Below the pieces are notes generated by a model. It was given only the letters and a program-made list of their open reading frames with translations. It searched no databases and had not been told where the DNA came from. The position numbers were made by a program, and so were the translations under genes. Positions 45,187 through 57,319 of a stretch of DNA of 64,000 nucleotides are shown here, in pieces. The DNA is from Gnetum montanum (taxonomy: Eukaryota; Streptophyta; Gnetopsida; Gnetales; Gnetaceae), in contig MNCI01008279.1 in NCBI GenBank assembly GCA_015680685.1, positions 1,164,177 through 1,228,176 of the forward strand. The letters are read 5' to 3'. The first letter of the stretch is position 1. Every line of letters starts with the position of its first letter.

Positions 45187-46713
45187 CTACTTCTTACTCC
45201 ATTTGGTTGGGTTTTTCATAGTGGCAATATAGTTTGCTATATTAGCAAACCAAAGATCCTTCTTTATGGAACAGATTTGATCATCTAGAAATTCATTATG
45301 AGAGACCTCTAGTGTTCTATTTTCATCTCTTGTTTCTAATCTAGAAATATTATCTATCACTACATTTACTCTATCTATTTTATCTAAAATGTCAAGATCA
45401 AATTCTTGGAGTAATAGGCACCATCGCATTATTCTTGCATTTTCTATTTTTTTAGTATCCGAAAACTTAATGGCTGAATGGTGAGTATAAACTCTAGTTT
45501 TATATCCTATTAAATAATGTGTAAACTTATTCAAAACATATACATAATATAAAACTTGTGGCTTATTATCAATATATTTTCCTAACATTGCCCCTATAGC
45601 AATGTCACTAGCATCACATATTAAATCAAATGGAAAATCCCAATTATGTGCATTTAATATAGAGACGATGGTTACTCTTTTCTTTAATTCTAAGAATTCT
45701 TCCTACAAAGTATCAATCCGTACAAAAGGAACATCTTCTTCTAGGATCATATACAATGGTTTAGCAATTTTTGATAAATCTTTGATAAATTGCCTATAAT
45801 ATCTAGCATGTCCTAAAAAGGATCGAAGAATCCTTAAATTAGTTAGAGCTAGAAGTGTAGATATTACTTTCACTTTTTCTTCATCCATCCTTATCCCATC
45901 TTTATAAATAACATGTCCTAATACTATGCCATTTATAACCATCAAATGACTCTTTTTCCAACTTAATTTTAAATTTTTATTTATAAATATATCTAAAACA
46001 CATTCTAAATGTTGTAATTTTTTTCATAAGTATTTCCATAGATTGAAAATTCATCCATAAATACTTCAACATAATCTTCTAACATATTAGAGAATACTGA
46101 TATCATAGCGATTTGAAAGGTAGTGAGTGTGTTATAGAGACCAAAAGGCATCCATTGATAAGCAAAAGTTCCATATGAATATGTAAAAGTTGTTTTATTC
46201 TAGTCTTTGGGGATGATGGCTACTTAACTATAACCACTAAATCCATTCAAAAATAGTATTACTCATGTGCTTATATATTTTCTAAAATTTGATATATGTA
46301 AGGTAAAGGAAAATGATCTTTCTTTGTGCTTTGATTAGTTTCCTATAATCCACAAAACTCTCTATTTTCCGCCCTTATTTGAAACTACTATAATAGGACT
46401 TACCCATTCACTATCAACTATTAGATAAATAATTCCTTCCTTTCAAAGTTTTGAAATCTCATCTTTAACAAATTGTTTTAAAGTTGCATTAATTCATCTA
46501 GGGGAAATTCTTATCAATTTTACATTGTCTTGCAAATAGATATGATGTTGGAAGATGTTGGATGAGATTCCTTGATGAAGGTCCTCATAACTCCATGAAA
46601 ATGCCTTAGAATATCTATGTAAGACTTCTAATAATTTTCCTTCTTGCTCATCAAAAATTTAAAAATTTATTAATAATGGTTTATTATGATCTAGAAAAAT
46701 ATTACTAGGTAAT
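45187..46713 (-). pseudogene. RT and RNase H of E3
   Basis: Pre-RT linker KLLEVLHRYSKAFSWSYEDL, then EGIIYLIVDSEWVSPIIVVS, FLNGFSGYS, TYSYGTFAYQWMPFGLYNT, EDYVEVFMDEFSIYG (second catalytic Asp changed to Glu), HVIYKDGIRMDEEKVK, SFLGHARYYRQFIKDLSKIA and the RNase H end NKFTHYLIGYKTRVYTHHSA, then RWCLLLQEFDLDI. The FLGH-FYR-FIKDFSKIA signature and VEVFMDDFS are typical of Athila/Tat pol. Stops and frameshifts are frequent. The upstream edge is the insertion point of E2. Confidence 0.85.
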
Positions 46714-47578
46714 TGTTGAGTGGCTAGGTACCCCTACACTCAACCATACGAATACAAGTGTGTACGCGTGATCTGGTCGAACTCTGCAGAAATACTAGTT
46801 GTGGTATCTAGATAGTTACATGTTGATCATAGTTCTCTATCTTCCCACCTGGACTAGTATTTGCTTTGTCATATATGGTTTAGTCCAGAGTGAGGTGGAT
46901 GATAGGATCTTAACTAATTCTACTCCTAGAGATGATGGAAAAATATTCTTGACTTAAGCTAATAGCCAATAACAAGAAAACTCTAAACTAGCCTACATGT
47001 GATGAGCATCCATCCTTAATCATCCATATACATCTTGGACCTCATGTACTACTTCTAGGATTATCAAGAACATATTACTTGAGCACTCCTAGATATGCTA
47101 CGAGGTTACCAAATAGTTACACTTAAATGTTCGTGATCAAGTCATACTCATTCTGCACTTAATAACATGAAGAGTAAATGATAATAAAGAAATATTAACG
47201 AAGAAAATGATAAATAACAATTAACAATTAAAATAATTAAAAGCTGAGTGAATTTTGCAATGATGGAGTAATCTTGATATTTATTACCAATCATGTGCAT
47301 GTCCAAGTACATCACACTCAAATAAAGGTTTTGTAAAATTACAATCATCACACTATGAGCATGCACTAGGGAAAAAATGAAAATTAACTAAAAAATGACA
47401 AAAATACTCTATCCTAAGAATTACCAACTCCCCCTTTTCCTATGCACCCCAAATGTTGTATTTATAGGCCTATACAGGAATCATGATATCATGTATTCGA
47501 TATTTTTATCCAGGCTACGATATCGTGTACTCGATATCAAGGATCTGATATCAAGGCCTAGAAAAACATGATTCATCA
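46714..47578 (-). repeat. 3' LTR of E2
   Basis: The plus strand starts TGTTGAGTGGCTAGG and ends ATTCATCA. GATATC/CGATATC array at 47480-47560; TATAAATA on the minus strand at 47466-47459. Same design as the LTRs of E1 and E4. Confidence 0.92.
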
Positions 47579-47593
47579 TACCCCCATGAATAA
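47579..47593 (-). other. Polypurine tract of E2
   Basis: The minus strand reads TTATTCATGGGGGTA directly before the 3' LTR; compare E1 CAATCATGGGGATA and E4 CAGTCATGGGGGTA. Confidence 0.7.
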
Positions 47594-47686
47594 ATAACAA
47601 CTTGTCCTCAAGTCAGACAAAATGAGAACAAGTTTAATTGATTACATAGTGGATAGGTATGAGATTATTGACTAACTAGGAACTAC

Positions 47687-50561
47687 TCATGTCGCAGTGT
47701 GGAATTGAACAAAACAAAATTGGAATATAGACATAGAATTTACAAAAAAAAAAAAATTGTTGGAACTCATGTAGTTCCTGGTGGTGGTGGCTTCTCCATG
47801 GGTCTTTTCCCCTTATCTTGTGCTCTAGGCTTTGGAAATGAATGTCTCTAAAGGAGTGCCTAGAGCTTTTCTTCTTCGGTCTAGGGATCTTGTGTTGTCC
47901 ATGTTGATGTTCTAATGTTTGATGGAGTCGACACCTTCCATGGGCATAGCAATTGTGGAAACATCTAATTGGCATTAACATACCAAGATGCAAACAACCA
48001 TTGTTCCTCTTCATAGGCTTTAACTTTGTCTTTGTATTCTTGGTAGTCTATGAGCCATCGAGCCAAATCTACCACAACATCCTTTTATCCTTGGTAGCTA
48101 GTCTTGACCACCTCTAATTCAGAATTTGCTACTTCCAATTTCTGTAATGTTTTCTTGTGTTTAGAAAATTCTATTTCATATTTAGTGTAGGTGGTTGCTA
48201 CCTACTTCTCTAATTCTATTCTCGAGCATCTTGTTGTTAACACAGCTAAGTTGGCATATTGTAGGTTTGCCAACTCCATGTACTCCGTGAGATCTTGTAT
48301 CTATAGGTCCTAGCTTTTTAGTTCAGCTTGGTGGGTGAAGGCATAAGTATTCAATATGGCCCACCAATCAGTTTTCTAAGAATTGAGTGTGTTAATATGT
48401 GCTTTGGCCATATGGATTTCTTTCTCAATCACTTGCTTGTACATTCTCACCTGATCTCTAAAATTTTCTTTAAGTTTTTCATGTCGCTTGGCCTCATTCT
48501 GCCACACGCTTATTTCAATCATTGTCTTCTAGTGAATTGCACATGCCTCCTCTACTAAGAGGGTTCTATTTTCTCTAGCTAAGAAATTCATATCTTGGTT
48601 GACCCTTATTAATTGTTCTCATAATTGCTAAATTTTTTCTCAAGAACATTTTTCTATTTTTCTACTATGGTCAACCAGAGATTTTTGATGGTGAGATGTT
48701 TATTTTCTTTTTGTAAGGCCTTGAGTGCTTTGGCATGTGCATACGTTTGAGCTTGTGCCTTGGAAGCATCCCAATCAGCCTTCTCTTTTTCCTCCACCAC
48801 TTTTTTATTCCAGCAATTTATTTAGTTATTCTATCCAAAAGGACTCTAGCTGGTCTGTGAGGATGAATTGAGATAGATCCCACTGTGCAGCTTACAGGGT
48901 GATGAGCTTTTCTTGATGTCTTTTCAACTCCTCCTCTACATGTTTAAACCTGACATCTGCCATGACTAGCTTGCCTATTGTAGCGATGAGGCGTAATTGT
49001 ATTGCTGTGACATCTTGAGAGATGCCAAATAAGGATGTCATCACTTGTCCTATCTGTAGCAACCGATCTAGAACATCCTCATGATCTGTAGGAGTCATTA
49101 GGGGACCAGCCAAAGTTTGAGCATCGTGTGCTCATGTAAAATCTACTAGTGGCATAATAGGTACATTAAATAATTCCTTAATGTGGTCTATTACCACTTC
49201 TACTACTCCTGCTGCATCTTGGTGTAGCATGACCACTACTGTGGGACCTTCACCAATTTCTAATTACACTGAAAAGATGTAACATTTCTAGAGATCTATT
49301 GTGACTAGTGTGATTCCCCTTCTCCTATTTGGATAGACACCTCACCCCATGCATAATAAATTAAGACCGTGGATCATATGACATCATCAATGACCCTGAA
49401 GAGATTGGCTTCATCACAACTTCCCCAACTGACCATTTCAGCAATGGCCCTAAGAGGGCTCATCAATAGTCGATAGTCCTACAATGATGGTGGCAGTTGC
49501 TCTTGCTAGCCTATAGGTTGTGTGATGGGCCCCACTTCCTATTTTTGACTGGGCCTTATGCTTAGAAGTTGGCTAGGCCCTGCAGTCTGAGGTGTAATGG
49601 GCCCCATCATCTATTCTTGCTCAGGCTCCAATGTCTCACCAGCACTTTTCCTTGGGGTTGGTGGCTTTAGTAATTCATCAATTGAGACATTTTGAGCCTT
49701 TCTGGGGACATCATTAGTGTACCCCATAATTTCAACACATTGGCACAACTTCTTGATTAAGTAGGGAAAAGGTAATGCGAACTTCCTTGTTTTACATTCT
49801 TCAAACCACCTTAAAATTTCTGTGAGATATAGATGGGGTAGGTTGGCATTAACTTTGCCCATCAAGATGGCACTTCCTCTAGCCACATAGGTGGAAATTC
49901 CATTCAATCCTTTTGTTGGGAAAATGTAATATGTGCCAATTTTGAAATAAATCCTCTCTTCAAGTGTGAGCTCTCCATATGCTTTATCTTCCTTGCCGTA
50001 TGCCCTTTTTAACCATATTTTGCAAGCATCCGCATCAAAGTGAGTGGATAGGTGAGCAACCTTGGGCCCTATATTCGAAAGGTTCAATACTTTCGAAATG
50101 GCCTTCGTAGAGAAATCAATAGAAACCCCACCAATATTAATGATGGTGCCTTCTTCCTTGTTGTGCCAGAATTGGTACATCTCCCCTAGGTACCAATCAT
50201 CACTTTCAAAGAGAATAGGCCATAGTGGAGACCCTTTAAGTTGGTCTTTAACTGCCTCAGGGGAAAATTTAGTGAAAGGCCCAAAATTTAGTTCCACAAT
50301 CATAGCTGCTAACATGGACCTTTCATGAATTTCCTGAATACATTCCGAAGACAATGTGAGATGTTTTCCTTATTCAAGTGCCCCATTGTATCCACCTTCG
50401 ACATGCTCTGATTATGCAATGACAAGAGGTTCTTGATAAATGCTGAATGATTGTGCCTCCTATTCTGCATGTTCTTCGGGAGGCACTTGGCCTCTACCTC
50501 TCCTTGGTTGTTTGGATGCACCCTGCGAGGGTCCTCCTTGCTATCCTCTTTTAGGGGCCAT
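47687..50561 (-). pseudogene. Extra ORF of E2 (env position), ~958 codons, decayed
   Basis: ATG at 50561 (MAPKRG). The first in-frame stops are at codons 7, 34, 50 and 64 (TAG, TAG, TAA, TAA), then a 247-codon open stretch (50354-49611) and more TAG/TAA/TGA. One frame change near 49280 and a compensated pair near 48815 and 48640 are seen. N-terminal ~330 residues form a globular domain: WYLGEMYQFWHNKEEGTIIN, GGVSIDFSTKAISKVLNL, YYIFPTKGLNGISTYVARGS, FALPFPYLIKKLCQ. The rest (49113 to 47900) is charged and coiled-coil-like (KHVEEELKRHQEKL, KALKALQKENKHL, RHEKLKENFRDQVRMYKQVI). The N-terminal part resembles Athila-associated 'putative plant transposon protein' domains; no TM segment or signal peptide is evident, so 'env' describes position only. 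Confidence 0.7.
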
Positions 50562-51076
50562 CTGCAATCACACGAGACCAATTATTAGTAAGGTTATTTA
50601 CAAAATTATATTAATACCTTACTCCTTTCCCTTAATATATTCATTTCTTGCTTAGTGTGATTCACAATTAGAGATTTTCACAAAAATCTCCTTAAAGGCT
50701 TTGATATTGGACCCAATTTGATTAGGTGACTCTAGAGAATAATTTTCATGGTCTAGGTGAAGAAATAAAATTAATTTGGAAAATTTTTTTAGCATTTTTT
50801 TAGGTCACTTACCCTTGATAATATCCTTTAGGTAACAAAAAATTTTAAAAAAAACTACATATGACTTGAACCATACCCTTCCCCCACAACTAAGTTAAAC
50901 ACTTTAGGTTTAAGCAAGTTTGATCAAAATGAGAATCAGAGCATTAATGAGCAAATTATGGATGTTTGAATGCTAGGTATGTAAGCTAGAAAATTTTTGG
51001 AAGAAAATTTCAACAACTCCCCTCACATGAATAGTGAAAAATAACATTGACATGCATAGGGGGTCCATATATATAG

Positions 51077-51165
51077 TATTTATAGAAACGATATCGTGTA
51101 CCAAATAGCGCGGACCCGATATTGCATCGAACTCGATATCAGGTACCCGATATCATGTCCTTTTG
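51077..51165 (-). promoter_or_regulatory. Internal LTR-type promoter before the extra ORF of E2
   Basis: The minus strand carries GATATCGGGTACCTGATATC, two further GATATC/AATATC units and CACGATATCG, then TATAAATACT (TATAAATA at 51084-51077). This is the array-plus-TATA arrangement of the LTR U3 in E1, E2 and E4, here inside the element and 516 bp upstream of the ATG at 50561. I infer a promoter for the extra ORF. Confidence 0.6.
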
Positions 51166-52540
51166 AAAATAGGGTACTTGGAAAAATTAATGAGTTTTTG
51201 AATTTCCAAAGACAAAAATGAAGGATTTAAGGTTAGTTTGAAAGATCTAGGGTAATGTCAAAGAGATCTAAAGGCACCATAAATGTAATGAAGTGGAATT
51301 GGACAATGATATTCATGAAGAGGATGATAAAAAAGGACATGTTGTGGTGCATAGGAATGTTCGAATTTAAGATGATGATAAAGGGAAAGATAATTTTAGC
51401 AATGCAATACTTGGAGGTTGTAAGATGATGTAGTGATGTGAAAAAAGTGAAAATTGCAAAAGTTACGCAAGTGGGTCCTCCCCAAAGTAGGTTCCTACCT
51501 ATCACGCCCTTACATAACCACACCTAAAAATGTTCGTAGGTACTAAAAGGGTTAAATGCAATCCACACCAGTTCCAAAAAACACACACATGTAGATACTA
51601 CCGTGATGAGGTATGAATTCGATGCTACACAAGACACAAGTTAAAAAAACATGAACAGCAAGATGAGGCGAATCGTAGAAGGGATTGCAGAGATTGGGAC
51701 ATGAGGTAACTAACCCAGGGCACAATGAATCTTGAGTGTAGGGCATGATTAATGTGTCATTAGCCTCTTGCTCCAAAATCAAGATCAAATCCATTCCTCC
51801 AATCAGTGACATTGCATTATTTCATCCAATGATGAACAACCATAAGAGCACCATAATAGCAAGGTGTATGATCACTTGGCATTTTTTCCAAGGAATAAGT
51901 GATTTGGAATTTTTTTTTGCAACACATTTTTTTGATCTTTTCTTTTTTTTTTCTTAATTTTCCTTTTTTTTTCTCTTTTTTTTTCCTAGCCACTTTAGCA
52001 CTTTGTTCTTTCCAATAGTGAACCAAAGAAGCCACCAACCTTTAGGCATGGGTGCATGTCTTTCTAGTGGGACCCCTAGAATAGCATTGAGTTTCTTTAT
52101 TGAGTGTCTTTATTACTCTTACTCCCATTTTTTGTTAGATCTACAAGGACCTTAGTATAACCAGGTTGCATGATAACACCAATAGATGTCACCAAAGAGA
52201 ATCCACAAGTCCCCTTGATGTCACACCCTGGCCATTCCCACTTAGTCCATCATTCTTTACTTAGGCTATAATGTGCACAAAATTACTTTAAGTTTTAATT
52301 ATGACAAGAATATCATCATACCTAGAGTAGAACCTCTTATTAATAGAATGGGTGGGTGGATGTTGTGGGCTCACTGTTCAAATAATTAATCACCTGAGAC
52401 TTGAGAGCATAGAACAACACCTCAAGTGACAAGTCACATGAGTATTTTATTCACCGATGAGATTACCCTCAAAAAGATAAAAAAACAAATTGGAAATGAA
52501 AAACTAGAAAAAAAATCATAAAATTAAAGAAAAGGATTAA
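51166..52540 (-). other. 3' non-coding block of E2 shared with E1 and E4
   Basis: Includes, on the minus strand, TACTTTGGGGAGGACCCACT (near 51490), a region around CCTTTAGGCATGGGTGCATG on the plus strand (52041; E4 has CCTTTAGGCATGGGTAACTT at 59421) and AGGGTGTGACATCAAGGGG (near 52230). Homopolymer T runs occupy 51906-51990. Open frames here are not conserved between copies. Confidence 0.6.
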
Positions 52541-52559
52541 CATTTACTAATTCTTCTTG

Positions 52560-54887
52560 TTAGAATGGGGGGTATCCCCCATAACTAAACTTTTCAACAT
52601 GGCTAGAATTAATAAATGGAAAATGCGGATCCATGCATATTGGAAATATAGGGATCTAATCATATCCAAACCACTAGGTGTATTTTGGTGTGGTGACAAG
52701 AATGTATCCAAATTGTGGTTCACACAATTTATTAAAGTAGGCATAGTGGGGCAAATTATAAGATGGGGTCATGTGATAAGGAGTTGACCCACTATAGCAC
52801 CTGTGACCATAAGTTGGTATGCAAGGATTAATATGTCTCCCTACATGGTTATATTCATTAGGCACATGCTTGTTAGAGTGTTGATTGGTGGCCCTAATAA
52901 GGTAACAAGAGGTGTTGAGTTTGAAGGAGAAGATGCATCATAATGTTGGACTTGTGCTGATTTGGTGGATGTAGTGGTTCTAGAACTGTGCTTTCTCTTT
53001 CTACAATCATGCCTAAAGAAAGAACACTTCCGACATTGTTGAGGGCCTCCACCATTGTTGATAGTAGTAGAACAAGTAATGTTCATGGGTTGGTGTTGTG
53101 ATGCCAATCCTTCTAGCACAACTAGTGACGATGTAGAAGGAGGTGAATGATGAGAATATTGAGGGTAAGTAGAAGTTTAATGAACATGAGGGTGATCTTG
53201 TTGGAGAGGACATGAGTTGATAGTACTTAGGAGAATGATAATGATGTCATGAAATAGAGGATGTTGACATAGTTGAGGAAATAGGATGTTAGACATAATA
53301 AGTGCTTAGGTTCAGATGGTATGAAGGGTGTGACCAGTTTGACTGTGGCCTCCCCCATGACTGGGGTTTTTGCCACTATGGTTGAACCTAGTATTTCTGT
53401 ATGAAATATGGATGTAACATTCCTCCCCAATGCTTATGTAAATGTGACAATATTTGTCATTGGCCTTTGGGGTGATCATACAGACAAACGTCACATTGAT
53501 ATGTGTGATTCGTAATTGAGCTCTTATCCTTATTTTCTTTAACCCTTTTTTCCAATTGTCTAGTGGTCTCCTATCTTGTTGCTCGGTTTAGCATGGTTCC
53601 ACCTCTAATAATCTTGGTATATTCTCTACATTTTTCATGTACCCCCTTTTTCATCTTATTGATCTTTGTCTTAATTTCATCTAGTGATTGTAGTATTAGC
53701 AAAGATGATTCCACCTCCTTGAGGTGAATTGATTTCTTCTCTTCATGATCTTGGGCCTTTGCTATTTTGATATTTTGGTCCCATTGAGAACTTTCAACAT
53801 TATCCCATTTTTCTACTTCTCCTTCTTCTTTTGCTACACACTTGATAAGCTCTTGGAATTGGTGGGTTCATAGCTCATATAGTTAACCCGGGGCATACAT
53901 CCCTAGGGTCTCCCTTGTTTCATTATAGAGCCCATCCATGATGTGATACATTAGCCTTTCCTCAGAGAAACCATGGCTTGGGCAACTATTTAACAATGAA
54001 TAGTATCTTTCTAAGGCCATGTCCAAGGGTTCATGTTGCCCTTGTTTCCACTCTTGGATTTGTCTCCTCAAGGCTGACACTGATGCATAGGTTTGATATC
54101 TTTCATTGAATAGTTCTACCATTTTCAGCCAATGTCGAATTGATTTTGGTTTTAAAGACCTATACCATACTTTTGCTTGGCCAACAAGTTTCATAGGAAA
54201 GAGCTTAAGTCTTTTCCATTCATTATCAATGTTTCTCCATGCACAGGCATCTTAGAAGGCTTGTAAATGATGTTACAAATCTAAATCATAGCCTCCTGAA
54301 GACTTGGAAAAGTTATTTAAATCAAGCCTAGGTAGACGACTTTTCTTGTGATGCTTGCGGGATATTCGAATAGCCTCTTGTATATGCATTAGGCTCTTAG
54401 TGGCTAGCAAGGGTTCATCTTCACTAGGTAGGTTATGAATTTATGAGTTGGGACGATGTTGTCTTTGTTCATGTTTGCATTTCTAACTTTGCCCATGGAC
54501 TCAATTTTTATTTCTACGCTAACCCCTTGAAAGACAGTCATCCATGTCACAACCTGACATTGAAGGAGCAGAGGAAGAGGAAGAACTTGAAGATTCATCA
54601 TGACTTTTGTAAGTTTTCCAATCATCCCTAGATAAATTCCTATTAACTATTGAGAAGGTCCTAGGCCTTACGGGCCTCCTCGTTCTATGGGATGTCCCAT
54701 CCTCACTAGAGGTGCTAGAGTTGGATGACAAGAGTCCTTGAGTACCGTTGGGGTGCTCATGATCATAGGAGACCCTTGAATAAGATTGAGTACTCTTAAC
54801 TTCATCTTCATCATCGTATATTTCATTGGTTCTCCAATGAATTGCCTCACTAGTTATTGCATTTTCATAGTCTTGTGAGAGAGACAT
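52560..54887 (-). pseudogene. gag of E2
   Basis: ATG at 54887 (MSLSQDYENAITSEAIHW). A Ser-rich linker (SSNSSTSSEDGTSH, SSSSSSSSAPS) precedes the gag core at 54194-53883 (AKVWYRSLKPKSIRHWLKMV, IQEWKQGQHEPLDMALERYY, HIMDGLYNETRETLGMYAPG). In the same frame further on comes VCLYDHPKGQ.QILSHL, parallel to the E1 motif YHYDHPKGCCPIISHL, and a Pro/Gln/His-rich tail. Nonsense codons interrupt. The homologue is E1 gag at 10670-13180. Confidence 0.82.
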
Positions 54888-55000
54888 TGTTATGAATTAT
54901 GTGTGACTTATCTGTAATTAGTTTCTTTCTAAAATATATATCATCAAGGCTTCATTATAGCAATCTTGGATGATGTAAATAATCTAAATAACTAGCACCA

Positions 55001-55018
55001 TCCTTGGCAATGGCACCA
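55001..55018 (-). other. Primer-binding site of E2 (tRNA-Asp-like)
   Basis: The minus strand reads TGGTGCCATTGCCAAGGA one base after the 5' LTR. It aligns with the E1 site TGGCATCGTTGCCAGGGA, differing mostly by transitions. Confidence 0.75.
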
Positions 55019-55019
55019 A

Positions 55020-55882
55020 TGACGAGTGGCTAGGTACCCCTACACTCAATCATACAAATATGAGCATGTACGCATGATCTGGTCAAACTACGCAAACGAA
55101 CTAGTTATGGTATCTAGATAGTTACACATTGATCACAGTTCGCTATCTTCCCACCTAGACTAGTACTTTCTTTGTCATGTATGATTTAGTCTAGAGTGAG
55201 GTGGATGATAGGATCTTAACTAATGCTACTCCTAGAGATGATGGAAAAATATTCTTGACTTAAGCTAATAGGCAATAAGAAGTGAAATCTAAACTAGCTT
55301 ACATGTGATGAGCATCCATCCTTAATCATCTGTGCACATCTTAGACCTCGTGTACTACTTCTGGGATTACTAAGCACATATTACTTAAGCACTTCTAGAT
55401 ACGCTACTAGGTTACCAAGTAGTTACACTTAAATGTTCGTGATCAAGTCGTACTCATTCCTCATTTAATAATAGGAAGAGTAAATGATGATAAAGAAATA
55501 TTAACAAAGAAAATGATAAATAATAATTAACAATTAAAATAAGTAAAATCTGAGTGAATGCTACAATTATGGAGTAATCTCGATCTTTATTGCTGATCAT
55601 ATGCGTGTCCAAGTACGTCACACTCGAATAAAGATTCCATAAAATTACAATCATCACACTGTGGGCATGCACTAGGAAAAGAATGTAAATTAACTAAAAA
55701 ATGACAAAAAAATATATCCTAAGAATTACCAACTCCCCCTTTTCCTATGCACCAGAATCTGGTATTTATAGGCCTACACAGGAATCATGATATCATGTAT
55801 CTAATATCATTATCCAGGCTGCGATATCGCATGCCCAATATTGAGGATCCAATATCAGGGCCTGGAAAAACATGATTCATCA
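55020..55882 (-). repeat. 5' LTR of E2
   Basis: The plus strand starts TGACGAGTGGCTAGG and ends ATTCATCA. GATATC/AATATC units lie at 55785-55860; TATAAATA on the minus strand at 55770-55763. Two bases shorter than the 3' LTR. Confidence 0.92.
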
Positions 55883-56560
55883 ATAATTATCTAAGATTCA
55901 TAGAATCATTTTTTGGTGGTTAAATTGTTTCTCTAATATTCCCTAAGCCCAAATTTAAAATCTAGTTAAGGATATCTTGTTGTTCTTTTGTAGAGGGGTC
56001 TAAAGTCCTTTCTCAAAATTTCTTAGTACCAATGTTTCCCTATATTGTGCCATTACTGAAGTGGGTATTATGTAGAGCATTCTTGCTTATTTTAAATCTT
56101 AGTTCAGTTGATCCTCTTTTTCCTTATTGTATATGTTAAGCATCAAAATAAGATTAGCAAAAGATAATTAGAGTTATCTCAATCTACAATTGATTACTAC
56201 ATCAATTGTTGCTAATCAAGGTCTACATAGTATGATGGAAAAACAATCTAGATCTTTTACCTTCAAAACTACAAAGTTAACTAGGTATTTTCCTCTTTTC
56301 ACCTCTATTATCAAATCTTCCACTATTCTTATAGGTTTTATATTAGAACCATCAATCAAAGATATTATCATGTTTACTTTTCTTATATCCTCCAAATCAA
56401 GTGACCTAGCCATTTCAAGTGGCATGATGTTAATACTAAATCTTAAAACAAATAGGAAATTCCTAATAACTTGTCCATTTATTTTAATTGGAATGGTAGG
56501 AACACTTTGGTCTTGACATTTTGCAACCTCATGACTTTTTATAAGTTGAGAATGATTATC
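55883..56560 (-). pseudogene. Protease and linker of E3
   Basis: 56425-56216 on the minus strand reads MPLEMARSLDLEDIRKVNMI, then SLIDGSNIKPIRIVEDLIIE, VNFVVLKVKDLDCFSIILCRP. This is the later half of an Athila-type retropepsin (V.LADRSI...GIVEDVLV, FVVLDMEED...ILGRPFL). Upstream, NFLFVLRFSINIMP stands where the D-[LS]-GAS active site should be. Linker sequence continues to the E2 insertion point. Confidence 0.75.
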
Positions 56561-56887
56561 AACTAAATAAACTTATTTAGGAATCTTTTCCTTTCTTCTT
56601 GTACTGCACAATTCCCTTATGTACTTAGCATAAAGAGATGTGTCTTTTACCACTTGTTCCAGAGGAACATGTAAATATAATTCACTAAACATTTTTTTGA
56701 GATGGCCTTTAGTTGTAAAGTCCTCTTGTAATCATTTAGGAAAAGGAGGTAAAAATATTTGTCTAGAGAGTAATGGTTATTCTCTTTCCTTAATTGGTTG
56801 ATCTTTTTCTTCCTTATTTAATACTTATGGTTGAACTTCTTCTTGTATTCCTATTTCTTAAAATCTAACCTTCTTTTGGGATTTAGG

Positions 56888-57319
56888 CTAAACTATTTTT
56901 CCACTCCTAGTAGTGATCGAATGTATTTGTTCCTTTCCCTTTCTTTGAGATGTATGATTTGGTTCAAGTTGGGAATGTAATTCATTCTTGGTTAGGTCTT
57001 GAAATCTTCTCCTTGTTTCACTCATGAATTGTCTACCCTCTTTAATGAAGCAAGTAAGACTTTGGATGAGTTTATCCAAAAATTTGTTAGTTGTATTCTT
57101 AAACTGTCTAAAGTTATTTTGAGGATATTTTTGTTGGTAAGGTGGTCTTTGTGGAAATTTCATTTTTGGTTGGCTTTTATATTGTTGAAAGCCTTTACTA
57201 ATTCTTGCACTTCCTCATGAAAATATAATAAGGCTGGACAAGTGATGCAATCATGTTATGGGCTACCACAAAGGCTAAATGCTTCACTTTGTACCACATG
57301 AGCTTGTTTCTTTATTAAT
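56888..57319 (-). pseudogene. C-terminal gag of E3
   Basis: FPQRPPYQQKYPQNNFRQFK, then LDKLIQSLTCFIKEGRQFMS, QLEPNHTSQRKGKEQIHSIT, TTRSGKIV. The 'ITTRSGK' ending is usual at the gag-protease junction of Athila-type elements. Before it, 57290-57230 has CGSP.HDCITCP, a zinc-knuckle-like motif. The rest of gag is displaced beyond E4. Confidence 0.75.

Larger units (their letters stand above)
46714..55882 (-). mobile_element. E2: complete Athila-like element with gag and an extra ORF but no pol
   Basis: LTRs are 46714-47578 (865 bp) and 55020-55882 (863 bp). Flanks are GTAAT (46709-46713) and ATAAT (55883-55887), a 5-bp duplication with one G/A change. Order on the minus strand: 5' LTR, tRNA-Asp-like primer site, gag (54887-52560), conserved 3' non-coding block (52540-51460), LTR-like internal promoter (51165-51077), extra ORF (50561-47687), polypurine tract, 3' LTR. 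Protease, RT, RNase H and INT are not present. It must have moved with enzymes from a relative such as E4. Confidence 0.93.
43852..57319 (-). mobile_element. E3: old Athila-like element split by E2 and E4
   Basis: Minus-strand pieces read in order: gag end (57319-56888), protease (56560-56090), then RT, RNase H and INT (46713-43880). E2 (46714-55882) sits between protease and RT; the two sides join with a 5-bp duplication. The upstream end of gag is cut by E4 at 57320. Its 5' end therefore lies beyond the window. Left of INT, E5 interrupts; the extra ORF at 36365-37395 and the palindrome-rich DNA beyond may be its 3' end. The coordinates given include the nested E2. Confidence 0.75.

Noticed and set aside
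49611-50354. 247-codon open frame as a host gene
   Set aside because: It lies between the LTRs of E2, continues on both sides in the same or a shifted frame through nonsense codons, and has a homologue beside another element; it is part of the element's extra ORF.
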